A stretch of 12,181 nucleotides of DNA, from assembly GCA_905210885.1 (NCBI GenBank), contig CAJLYO010000030.1, positions 1 through 12,181 of the forward strand. Direction: 5' to 3'. The stretch's first letter is position 1, and each line of letters starts with the position of its first letter. The position numbers and the translations under genes were made by a program. Source of the stretch: an uncultured Eubacteriales bacterium (GTDB taxonomy: Bacteria > Bacillota > Clostridia > Monoglobales > Firm-18). Below are positions 1-7,094 of the stretch, piece after piece. The notes under the pieces are model-generated. The model had not been told where the DNA came from. It did no database searches and saw nothing but the letters and a program-made list of their open reading frames with translations.

Positions 1-1395
1 CCGCTGCATTTTGCGCGTGTTTCGGCTGTGCCCTTTAACAGGCGCTGGCCCGGGCATCAGCGCGATATCAGCCAAAGCAAAATTGACCCGTTTGTGTCTT
101 TTGCGGCTGACAAAAGCGTGACAATGACGGTTAAGCCTAAGTTTGAATATGAAAAGTTCACCGTCAGACCGAAACGCGCTGACATTGAGTGCAGCGATGC
201 CGGCGGAGTTATTACTTTAAATATAAAGAAGCCGCAGTATTTTGTCATTGAATTTGATAACGGAAACGTCTTGCATGTGCTTGAGGATAAAATAAAGGAA
301 TATAAGGCGCAGGGTGACGTGATATACTTCGGCAAAGGAATCCATGACGCCGGGGTAATTGAGCTTAAAAGCAATCAGACTCTTTTTATTGACGAAGGCG
401 CGGTGGTGTATGCATGCGTTCACGCAAGAGATGCGGAAAACATAAAAATTATAGGCACCGGTATTTTGGATAACAGCAAAAACAAAGAGGTAATACTGCA
501 TGAGGTTAAAACCGGCGGCGGATTTTTCGATGTGCAAAATGCTGAAAGACAGGATACGATACGGTTTGAGTACTGCAATAATATTGTTATAGACGGTATT
601 ACAATCCGAGACTCGCTTGAGTATAATATAAGCCCCATACTTTGCCGTGATATATCGGTATCAAATGTAAAAATAATAGGCTGCTGGCGTTATAACAGCG
701 ATGGCATAGACCCTCACGGCTGTGTAAATGTTCACATAGACAACTGCTTTATACGTACATTTGACGACAGCATATGCGTAAAAAGCTTTAGCGAAGAATA
801 TGCCGATGAGAGAGAGCATAACGGGCAGACATATTATGTAACGGACAATTTTCTCGCTGAAAACTGTGTAATATGGAATGATTGGGGCAAGTGTCTTGAG
901 GTGGGCGTTGATACACAGTCGGACGAAATTAAAAACATTATTTTCAGAAACTGCGATATAATCCACGCCGCTGCCGTGGCGCTTGATGTTGCCAATATGG
1001 ATTACGGCGAGCAGAAAAATATTTTGTTTGAGGATATTTATATTGAGGCGGATAAGATACACCAGCCACCCGTTACGCAGGAAACCGATGAAATGGAGTT
1101 CCCATATAATCCGAAAAGCGATTTTCTTCCCCTTGCAATGCAGTGTACCATAGAAAATCACAACGAGTACTCTCGCGGCAAGGCGGAGCGCGGTCAGCTT
1201 CATGACGTAACCTTCAAAAACATATTTATATCGGCAAAGCGCATGCCGCCATGCAAATTTTTGGGATATGACAGTGAGCATATGGTGAAAAACATTACCT
1301 TTGAAAATATTGTTGTAAACGGCGAAAAGCTTACATCTGTGGAAATGCTTAATGCTCAGATTAATGAATATACCGAAAATTTGGTTGTCAGATAA
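1..1395 (+). CDS. GH28-like right-handed parallel beta-helix protein, 5' partial
   Basis: The frame is open from base 1 to TAA at 1393-1395 (464 residues visible). The true start lies left of the window: residues before the GTG at 28 already read as conserved family sequence (RVSAVPFNRRWPGHQR), so that GTG is internal. An N-terminal beta-sandwich-like region of about 90 residues leads into repeated strand-turn units (NIKIIGTGILD, NIVIDGITIRDS, DISVSNVKIIG, VHIDNCFIR, ILFEDIYIE) typical of pectinase-type beta-helices. The acidic signature of GH28 is present as NSDG (694-705) and DD (763-768). The next GH28 motif, Gly-His-Gly, is not seen; the matching stretch reads WGKCLEVG (883-906). Likely role: cleaving or binding a plant or host polysaccharide, polygalacturonan-like by family. 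No signal peptide can be judged because the N-terminus is missing. Fold is fairly sure, enzymatic activity and substrate are not. Confidence 0.75.
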   Translation, partial: PLHFARVSAVPFNRRWPGHQRDISQSKIDPFVSFAADKSVTMTVKPKFEYEKFTVRPKRADIECSDAGGVITLNIKKPQYFVIEFDNGNVLHVLEDKIKEYKAQGDVIYFGKGIHDAGVIELKSNQTLFIDEGAVVYACVHARDAENIKIIGTGILDNSKNKEVILHEVKTGGGFFDVQNAERQDTIRFEYCNNIVIDGITIRDSLEYNISPILCRDISVSNVKIIGCWRYNSDGIDPHGCVNVHIDNCFIRTFDDSICVKSFSEEYADEREHNGQTYYVTDNFLAENCVIWNDWGKCLEVGVDTQSDEIKNIIFRNCDIIHAAAVALDVANMDYGEQKNILFEDIYIEADKIHQPPVTQETDEMEFPYNPKSDFLPLAMQCTIENHNEYSRGKAERGQLHDVTFKNIFISAKRMPPCKFLGYDSEHMVKNITFENIVVNGEKLTSVEMLNAQINEYTENLVVR

Positions 1396-1402
1396 AAAAG
1401 AA

Positions 1403-1435
1403 CAGGGTGCCCGAAAACGGACACCCTGATTTTTT
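1403..1435. terminator. Bidirectional rho-independent terminator
   Basis: A hairpin with CAGGGTG (1403-1409) pairing CACCCTG (1422-1428), plus an inner CCG/CGG and an AAAA loop, is followed by a run of T (1430-1435). On the other strand the same hairpin is followed by a T-rich run made by the A-tract at 1394-1402. It sits between two convergent genes (stops at 1395 and 1439), so it probably ends both transcripts, including the four-gene export operon. Confidence 0.9.
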
Positions 1436-1438
1436 GTC

Positions 1439-3685
1439 TTATTTTACGCTGCACTTTATGATTCTTACAAGACCACCCTTGTCTGCTGTGCGGTCGGCGT
1501 AAATTGCAGGCGTTGATATATTTTCCGGTGTTAAGTCATCAATATCAACGGTTTTAAATTCGTTGTTGTCGCAGTTGTATACAACTGCGTCTTTTGCAAG
1601 CTTGTAGCTTTCGCCGCCGATTGTAATATACTCGCTGTTGATTTCCGTAACCTTACCTTTTGTTGAAAGCTTGCCCAAAGGCAGAACCTTTAAAAGCTTG
1701 TTGTCCTCGATGCATGCCATAACGGGCTGACCCGCGCTGTTGTTTGATACAAAAGAAACGTTATATGTGCTTTCGATTCCGCCGATATTCATGGTGTAGG
1801 TGGAGGAGCCCGAAAGCTTGGTGTACTTTGTTATAATGCCGAATTTATAACCCTGCATTGTAACGTTGTTAAGCACGATAAACGATATTTTGCCGTTTCC
1901 GTCAAGCTTTACGCAGGAAATATCGCCTATTGAAAGGCTTGCTTTATTTATTTCGCTAAGTTCAACCGTAACAGCCGATGCATTGCTTGTTTCGTTAACA
2001 GCCGGGGCGTAAGCTATATCGATAATTTTTGCGTCGGGCGCAAGCATTATGCCGCCTATGCTTTTTGTATTTTGATCGACATCGCCGCTGAATGACTTGT
2101 TCTCGCTTTGAATGTTGGGCTTTAAGTAGCCGTTTTCAAATTTGTAGTTTATAACTCTGCCGCGGTATGAGGTGTAGTCACGGTCTGTTTTAAATTCTTG
2201 CTTCTGACCGGTAACGGTGAGCACTGTCAGATAATAGTCCTGTGATTTGTCAACGAGCTTTTTATCGCAGGAGAGCAAAACTCCGTAATTTGTGTTGTCC
2301 GTTTCCGTCGCCTTTGCCGCAACGCCGGCAACCTTGCCGTCCTTGCCTAAAAGGAGTGTTACATAGTCATTGATTTTAAAGGAGTTTGAATACTCGCCAA
2401 GAGCATAAACCGCGTCTTGTGTTTCAAGCTCATAGCTTGTTCCGGAAACAGTTACGGATTTAATCTGTGCCTTTGTGGGTATGGCCTTTTCGTAAATGCC
2501 AGAAACCTTATCGCAGTAAGCGTACAAAGTATTTAACTCGCTGTCATAGTACAAAACGTCATATGTCTTTATGTCGTTTAACGTCTTTTCATATCCATCG
2601 CGTATTACGCGTAAATTTGCTGCATAATTCCACATTTGCGAGGGATTTGCGCCTGGCTGTACAATCTTTGGTCCGAGGAGAGTTTTCTCCGTGATAACCG
2701 CATAGTCGTATGCTCCGTTTTTGTAGTATATGTCAATTACGCTGCCTGTTGTTATGTCGCCGCTTACGCTCCCGAAGTTATTCTTTGAAAGTTTGTAGTA
2801 AACAAGCGCCGTATCGTCAAAGTTCATTGTTTTCAAAACGCCGTCTTCTCTGTATGCAACCTGGTTTCCGGCAATGCTTTCAACCGCAATGCGCTTGCTT
2901 TCGCCGCCGCAGTCTATAATTCCGCATATTTTATTGTCGGTGTTTAAAACCAGCTTTACGGTTTTTGAGGTATAATCCGAAATGCCGTCATACAGCGTTT
3001 TGTAAGTTCCGGCAGAGGTTGCAACCTCGTCTGACATAAGCTCGCTGTTGTCTTTGCCGGACGATAGAATTATGCATTCGTCAGAAACGCTGTAATCAAG
3101 GTTTGTGATAAGCTTTTCTTTGCGTGAACCGCTGTTTATGTCGCACATAAGGGCGTTATCCACAATAAAGCATACCGTCTGCCTGTCAATTACATCGTTG
3201 GGGTTAAAGCTTAGGCCGTCTGTAAGCCCGAGCTCAGCCGCCTTTTTGATATATGCACCGGGATAGTTGTTGCCGAGCTGTTCCGTGCCGTAGCCCAAAA
3301 GTCTTAAAACAACCGTAACTGTCTGTGCGTATGAAAGGTTTTCATACGGGTGGAACGTGCCGTCGGGATAGCCAATTATAAGTCCGTTTTTAGCGGCACA
3401 GTTTATGTATCCGTTTGCCCAGAAGCCTTCTGCAACATCTGTAAACAGGCATGCCTCATCGTCCGATACGTCCGCGTTTGAAACAATTGACGCGATTTTT
3501 GCAAATTCGCTTCTTGTAATCATGCCGTTGGGGTTAAATGTGCCGTCGCCGTTTCCGTTTATAATTCCGTACATCGAAAGATTGTCGATAGACTCTTTAT
3601 AGTGCCCGTCCCACACGTCGGTGTAAGAGGCAAAAGCCGTCAGCGGAATTGTAAGTGATATAAATAATGCAAGTAGTTTTTTCAT
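1439..3685 (-). CDS. Secreted SLH-domain cell-surface protein
   Basis: 748 residues. A signal peptide (MKKLLALFISLTIPLTAFA) is followed directly by three SLH domains at about 20-70, 79-135 and 138-182, the module that binds secondary cell-wall polymers. Only the first keeps a good TRxE-type motif (TRSE, 57-60); the others read SYAQ (118-121) and DRQT (167-170). Residues 190-748 are beta-rich, of no function known to me, and contain imperfect repeats: a 'GxSYxL..DAVYxx' strand pair at 415-429 and 691-704, and 'GKhxxhh' turns at 449, 598 and 677. The middle part (AANLRVIRDGYEKTL..YDVLYY) resembles SLH proteins common in gut clostridia. The start is supported by GGAGG at 3693-3697, 7 nt upstream. 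It lies 15 bp after the adaptor gene, so it is probably the last gene of the export operon. It could be a wall-anchored partner of the exporter or an unrelated S-layer-type protein carried along. Confidence 0.88.
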   Translation of the reverse strand: MKKLLALFISLTIPLTAFASYTDVWDGHYKESIDNLSMYGIINGNGDGTFNPNGMITRSEFAKIASIVSNADVSDDEACLFTDVAEGFWANGYINCAAKNGLIIGYPDGTFHPYENLSYAQTVTVVLRLLGYGTEQLGNNYPGAYIKKAAELGLTDGLSFNPNDVIDRQTVCFIVDNALMCDINSGSRKEKLITNLDYSVSDECIILSSGKDNSELMSDEVATSAGTYKTLYDGISDYTSKTVKLVLNTDNKICGIIDCGGESKRIAVESIAGNQVAYREDGVLKTMNFDDTALVYYKLSKNNFGSVSGDITTGSVIDIYYKNGAYDYAVITEKTLLGPKIVQPGANPSQMWNYAANLRVIRDGYEKTLNDIKTYDVLYYDSELNTLYAYCDKVSGIYEKAIPTKAQIKSVTVSGTSYELETQDAVYALGEYSNSFKINDYVTLLLGKDGKVAGVAAKATETDNTNYGVLLSCDKKLVDKSQDYYLTVLTVTGQKQEFKTDRDYTSYRGRVINYKFENGYLKPNIQSENKSFSGDVDQNTKSIGGIMLAPDAKIIDIAYAPAVNETSNASAVTVELSEINKASLSIGDISCVKLDGNGKISFIVLNNVTMQGYKFGIITKYTKLSGSSTYTMNIGGIESTYNVSFVSNNSAGQPVMACIEDNKLLKVLPLGKLSTKGKVTEINSEYITIGGESYKLAKDAVVYNCDNNEFKTVDIDDLTPENISTPAIYADRTADKGGLVRIIKCSVK

Positions 3686-3700
3686 ACATATTCCTCCAAG

Positions 3701-4963
3701 TTAAAATTCCACGCTTGCAGCGGTGCCTGCGCTTATAAGGCCGTCTGCGTTGTCGACGGTGAGCGTTACGGGATACACCTTTGCCGAGCCGTTTACCGCG
3801 CCGGTTTTGTTAACCTTGGTTATAACCGCGTCAACCGTGCCGGCAGAGTCGCCTTGAAGGGTAACCGTTACGATTTTGCCCTCAGCAAGGGATTTCGCTT
3901 CTTTTTCGGTAACGTTAACCTCTAAAAGAAGGGAGGAGGTATCCGAAATTGTCATAACGCTTTCGCTGTTGGATGTAATGTTGTCCAGAACCTTTTTGCT
4001 CTTTGCGGTTATTGTTCCGCTTGCCGGTGCATAAACAAACAAATCGTTATAGTCCTTTTCAAGAGAACGCAGCTTTATCTGTCTGTCGTTATAGTCAAGT
4101 TTGGCGCGCGAAAGTGCGGAGGTTACGCTGTTGTTTTCCATCTCCACAAGTAACTGACCCTTCGTTACGCGCTGACCGTCGGAAACGTACACGTTTTTGG
4201 CGTTACCGCTGCCTTTGCTTACAACCGATACCGTGTCTGCCGCCTTTAATGTTCCGGAAACCGGGGAGGTGAATGTGCCGCTGCCGTTTGTTACCGTTGC
4301 GCTTACCGATTTGCCTTCGGCAAGACCGCCGCTTTGAGCCACGGTGATTTCAATGTTGTAAAGTGAGCTTCCGCCGATACTGTCGGCTTTTGCGTCATAT
4401 ATCTTTGTAACCTTACCCGAAACGGAGGACATATATTCCGCGCTTGAAACGTTTGCGCTGTCGCCGACTCTTATCTGTGACTTCTGCGCCTCATTAAAGG
4501 GCACAAGAGCAATAATTTTGCTTTCGTCTGCGATATCCGCAATTTTGCTTGCGTTTACGCGCTCACCTGTTTTTATGTTAAAGTTTTTCAAAATGCCGCT
4601 TGCCGGTGCGTACACCCTTAGGTCATTTACGTTTTGCGAGGCGGTGTTTAATGAAATCTGAGCCTTTGCCATGGAGTTTTTCTCGGTTTGGATAGTGTCC
4701 GAAAGGCCGTTGTCGTCAAGCTTGTAGAGAAGGTCGCCTGCGTTTACGTAATCGCCGATTTCAAAGCTGCATTCCAAGACCTGACCTTTGCCCTGAGGGA
4801 TAACCTTTGTTTCGGAAACAGGCTTTAATGTGCCCAGATACGCTCCGTCGTCCTGAGTCTGTTCCGTTTTGGGTTCTTCTGACGGCTGTTCTTCTTTTTT
4901 TCCGCATGCGCTGATACCTAAAGCAAGTGATGCGCAAAGCAAAATCGATAATACTTTTTTCAT
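3701..4963 (-). CDS. Lipoprotein HlyD/RND-type adaptor with tandem duplicated adaptor units
   Basis: 420 residues. The signal peptide ends in a lipobox, LGISAC, with the lipidated Cys at residue 20, followed by an acidic/Gln-rich linker, so the protein should be tethered to the outer face of the membrane. It contains two complete adaptor units. Unit 1 (about 45-225) has a split lipoyl-like half (VIPQGKGQVLECSFEIGDYV), a short helical hairpin (86-113), the second half (LRVYAPASGI) and a beta-barrel. Unit 2 (about 233-420) repeats this with SPVSGTLK, a hairpin at 281-306, LFVYAPASGT and a second barrel. The segments NDLRVYAPASG and NDLFVYAPASG match at 10 of 11 positions. Ordinary adaptors of this family have one unit. 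The hairpins are short, as expected without a TolC-type outer-membrane channel. AGGAGG at 4973-4978 lies inside the end of the preceding gene, which stops only 4 bp away. Likely links the permease to extracellular parts. Confidence 0.88.
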   Translation of the reverse strand: MKKVLSILLCASLALGISACGKKEEQPSEEPKTEQTQDDGAYLGTLKPVSETKVIPQGKGQVLECSFEIGDYVNAGDLLYKLDDNGLSDTIQTEKNSMAKAQISLNTASQNVNDLRVYAPASGILKNFNIKTGERVNASKIADIADESKIIALVPFNEAQKSQIRVGDSANVSSAEYMSSVSGKVTKIYDAKADSIGGSSLYNIEITVAQSGGLAEGKSVSATVTNGSGTFTSPVSGTLKAADTVSVVSKGSGNAKNVYVSDGQRVTKGQLLVEMENNSVTSALSRAKLDYNDRQIKLRSLEKDYNDLFVYAPASGTITAKSKKVLDNITSNSESVMTISDTSSLLLEVNVTEKEAKSLAEGKIVTVTLQGDSAGTVDAVITKVNKTGAVNGSAKVYPVTLTVDNADGLISAGTAASVEF

Positions 4964-4967
4964 TTTA

Positions 4968-7094
4968 TTACGCCTCCTGTTTTTTGGTGAATAATCTTAT
5001 GAACTTCTGGAATATATTAAGCTTTTTGGTTTCCTGCTGTGCAACATCTTCATCGTCAATTTCGATTGCCGGAGTTTTTGCCACAAACTGAACGCTTGAA
5101 GGTGTTACAATGCCGGGTGCGGCAAAGGATACTGTTTCCGCATTTTCACTCATTGATATAAGCGAGCCTATATCGCCGCCGTAGCTTGACAGCGCACCGG
5201 AAAATCTTCCTTCTCCGTTTTCAAGCTGCTGTGTTCCGTTGTAAAGAAGGGAGGCGCCTCTGTCTAAAATTCCTATGCTGTCGGCAAGCTCGTCAATAAT
5301 GGAAACTACGCTGTCTGTACCGGACTGCAGCTCGTAAAAGCTTGACTTTAATCTGTCACCGCCGTTTTGCGCCTCGAAAATTGCGTTGTCAAGAGTCATG
5401 TAGCTTGACGTAAGGTCGCCCACGCCGTCGGCGTATTTGTCAAAGCCGTTTTGCAGTGTTACCGAGCCGTTGTAAAGCTCGCGGGCACCGTTTATGATTT
5501 TTAATGAGCCGTTGCCGAATTCCTTTGCGGCATCAAATACGCTTACGGCTTTTTTTGTTCCTTCGTACAGCTTGTCAAAGCCGCTGTTTAGGTTGACCAT
5601 GTTGTCATACATGGTTTTTGCACCTTCAGACATTGAAACCGCCGCCGAGCCGAAGCTGTTTGCCGCGCCGTACAATGCTTGAACACCGCTTTGCAGCTGA
5701 CCTGCGCCGCTTGCAAGCGCGTCAGCGCCGCTGCCGATTCCGGCGGAGAGTGCGGCTGCTGTTTCAATACTCTGTGCATATTTTTGATAATCGCCGTTTT
5801 CTTTCATAGCCGCAATAAGCGAATTTAAAACTGCTGTTTGCTGTGAGCTTGCGTTTTTAATGCTTGAAATTCCGTTGGAAACGGGGGACAAATCAAGGCT
5901 TGTGCTCTCCAGTGTTTTCATTCCGCTTACAATTGTGTCGGCATTTCCGGCGACTGTATTTAAGCCTGTTTCTATCTGCTTGTAGCCGTTCTTTAACGTG
6001 TCTGCGCCGCTTTTTAATTCGTTTATCGAGCCTTCGCTTTTGTTAAGCGTGTTAAGTCCGTTTCTTACGGCGGCTTCGTTTTCGATAATTTTACCCAAGC
6101 CTCCGGTTATCGAGCCAATACCCTTTGAAATTTCGTAGGAGCTTGAATCAAGCTGTAAAAGAGCATTTCTCACGTCTGATGAGCCGCCGCTTATTTGGGA
6201 AAGACCGCTTGTGAGAGTGCCTATTCCGTAGTTAAACTGCTCCATACCGCTTGTAAGCACCGGTACAGTGTTTACAACGCTTTGCGCACCGCTGTCAAGA
6301 AGGGAAAGACCGCTTGCAAGGTCACTTGCACCGTTATTTAATTCACCCGTTCCGGAAACAAGCTCCGAAATTGACGAGCTTACGGAATTTATTCCCAGTT
6401 TTAAGCTGTCCACACTGCCCATAATACCGTCCGAAATCTTTATCATGGCGATTGAAAAACCGCCGAACTCGAAGTTTTTTGCGGAAACGGTTATATCGTA
6501 GGTTTTGCTTATTCCGGGGAGCACCATTAACGTTAACTGCTTGTTGCTGCCCACCGTTGCGGTCATAGCGTCCTCGCAGACGATATTTTTGCACTTTTCC
6601 GAGTCAAACGTTGCGGTAATCTGCGCAAGATAATTTTCCTTGAAATATGTATCTGCGGCGTCATTTGTATCTGCCTCGAGGGAAATTCCTATAATTCCGC
6701 TTGCTCCGGCAAGCTTTTTTGCCGGAACCTTTTTGCCGTTTAAGGTATATGTAACCTTGAAATTCCACGGCAGGTTTGCGTTTTTCATTTCACCCTGATA
6801 GTAGAAATTCTGCTCGTTGGGGTCAACGTTAAACTCTATAAATCCGTTTTTCTCCGTGGGTTTTTCGTCGGAGGACAGATTTTTAATATTGGAATAATTG
6901 CCGTAGTCCATTATTTTTGTCTGGCCGGAAAGCTTGAACGAGTTTACAACGTAAACGCCTTCAATGCTTCCGTCCTCTTTAAGGTTAACGTAAACGGTTT
7001 CGTCCTTTGAAACGCTGTCCTGAGCAGTGACCGGCGCTGCGGCAATCGTTATGCAAAGAACGGCGGCAATGATTCCGCTAAGCTTTTTTATCAT
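4968..7094 (-). CDS. Secreted Leu-x-x-Gly heptad-repeat protein (YhgE/Pip-like extracellular region)
   Basis: 708 residues. The signal peptide is about 1-24 (cleavage after PVTA). Residues 30-220 form a beta-rich domain beginning ETVYVNLKEDGSIEGVYVVN, a form I associate with clostridial proteins encoded next to MMPL permeases. Residues about 225-645 are low-complexity helical sequence of seven-residue units with Gly and hydrophobic positions, such as ELVSGTGELNNGASDLASGL (244-263), as in the LxxG repeats of YhgE/Pip phage-infection-type proteins. Unlike YhgE/Pip there is no multi-spanning membrane domain; the C-terminus ends in a basic amphipathic helix (KKLNIFQKFIRLFTKK, 690-705). Its start overlaps the permease gene by 17 bp, with AAGGAG at 7104-7109 inside the permease coding region, which suggests translational coupling. 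A role as extracellular rod, periplasm-like chaperone or partner of the permease is inferred; no enzymatic motif is seen. Confidence 0.8.
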   Translation of the reverse strand: MIKKLSGIIAAVLCITIAAAPVTAQDSVSKDETVYVNLKEDGSIEGVYVVNSFKLSGQTKIMDYGNYSNIKNLSSDEKPTEKNGFIEFNVDPNEQNFYYQGEMKNANLPWNFKVTYTLNGKKVPAKKLAGASGIIGISLEADTNDAADTYFKENYLAQITATFDSEKCKNIVCEDAMTATVGSNKQLTLMVLPGISKTYDITVSAKNFEFGGFSIAMIKISDGIMGSVDSLKLGINSVSSSISELVSGTGELNNGASDLASGLSLLDSGAQSVVNTVPVLTSGMEQFNYGIGTLTSGLSQISGGSSDVRNALLQLDSSSYEISKGIGSITGGLGKIIENEAAVRNGLNTLNKSEGSINELKSGADTLKNGYKQIETGLNTVAGNADTIVSGMKTLESTSLDLSPVSNGISSIKNASSQQTAVLNSLIAAMKENGDYQKYAQSIETAAALSAGIGSGADALASGAGQLQSGVQALYGAANSFGSAAVSMSEGAKTMYDNMVNLNSGFDKLYEGTKKAVSVFDAAKEFGNGSLKIINGARELYNGSVTLQNGFDKYADGVGDLTSSYMTLDNAIFEAQNGGDRLKSSFYELQSGTDSVVSIIDELADSIGILDRGASLLYNGTQQLENGEGRFSGALSSYGGDIGSLISMSENAETVSFAAPGIVTPSSVQFVAKTPAIEIDDEDVAQQETKKLNIFQKFIRLFTKKQEA

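Noticed and set aside
661..1281. 206-residue open frame on the minus strand inside the beta-helix gene
   Set aside because: It is antisense to clear protein-coding sequence, resembles no family I know and has no ribosome binding site at its start; it follows from codon use on the other strand.
4968..7094. Repetitive heptad region as a DNA-level tandem repeat or mobile element
   Set aside because: Repetition is at the protein level (Leu/Gly heptads) with varied codons; no terminal inverted repeats or transposase are present.
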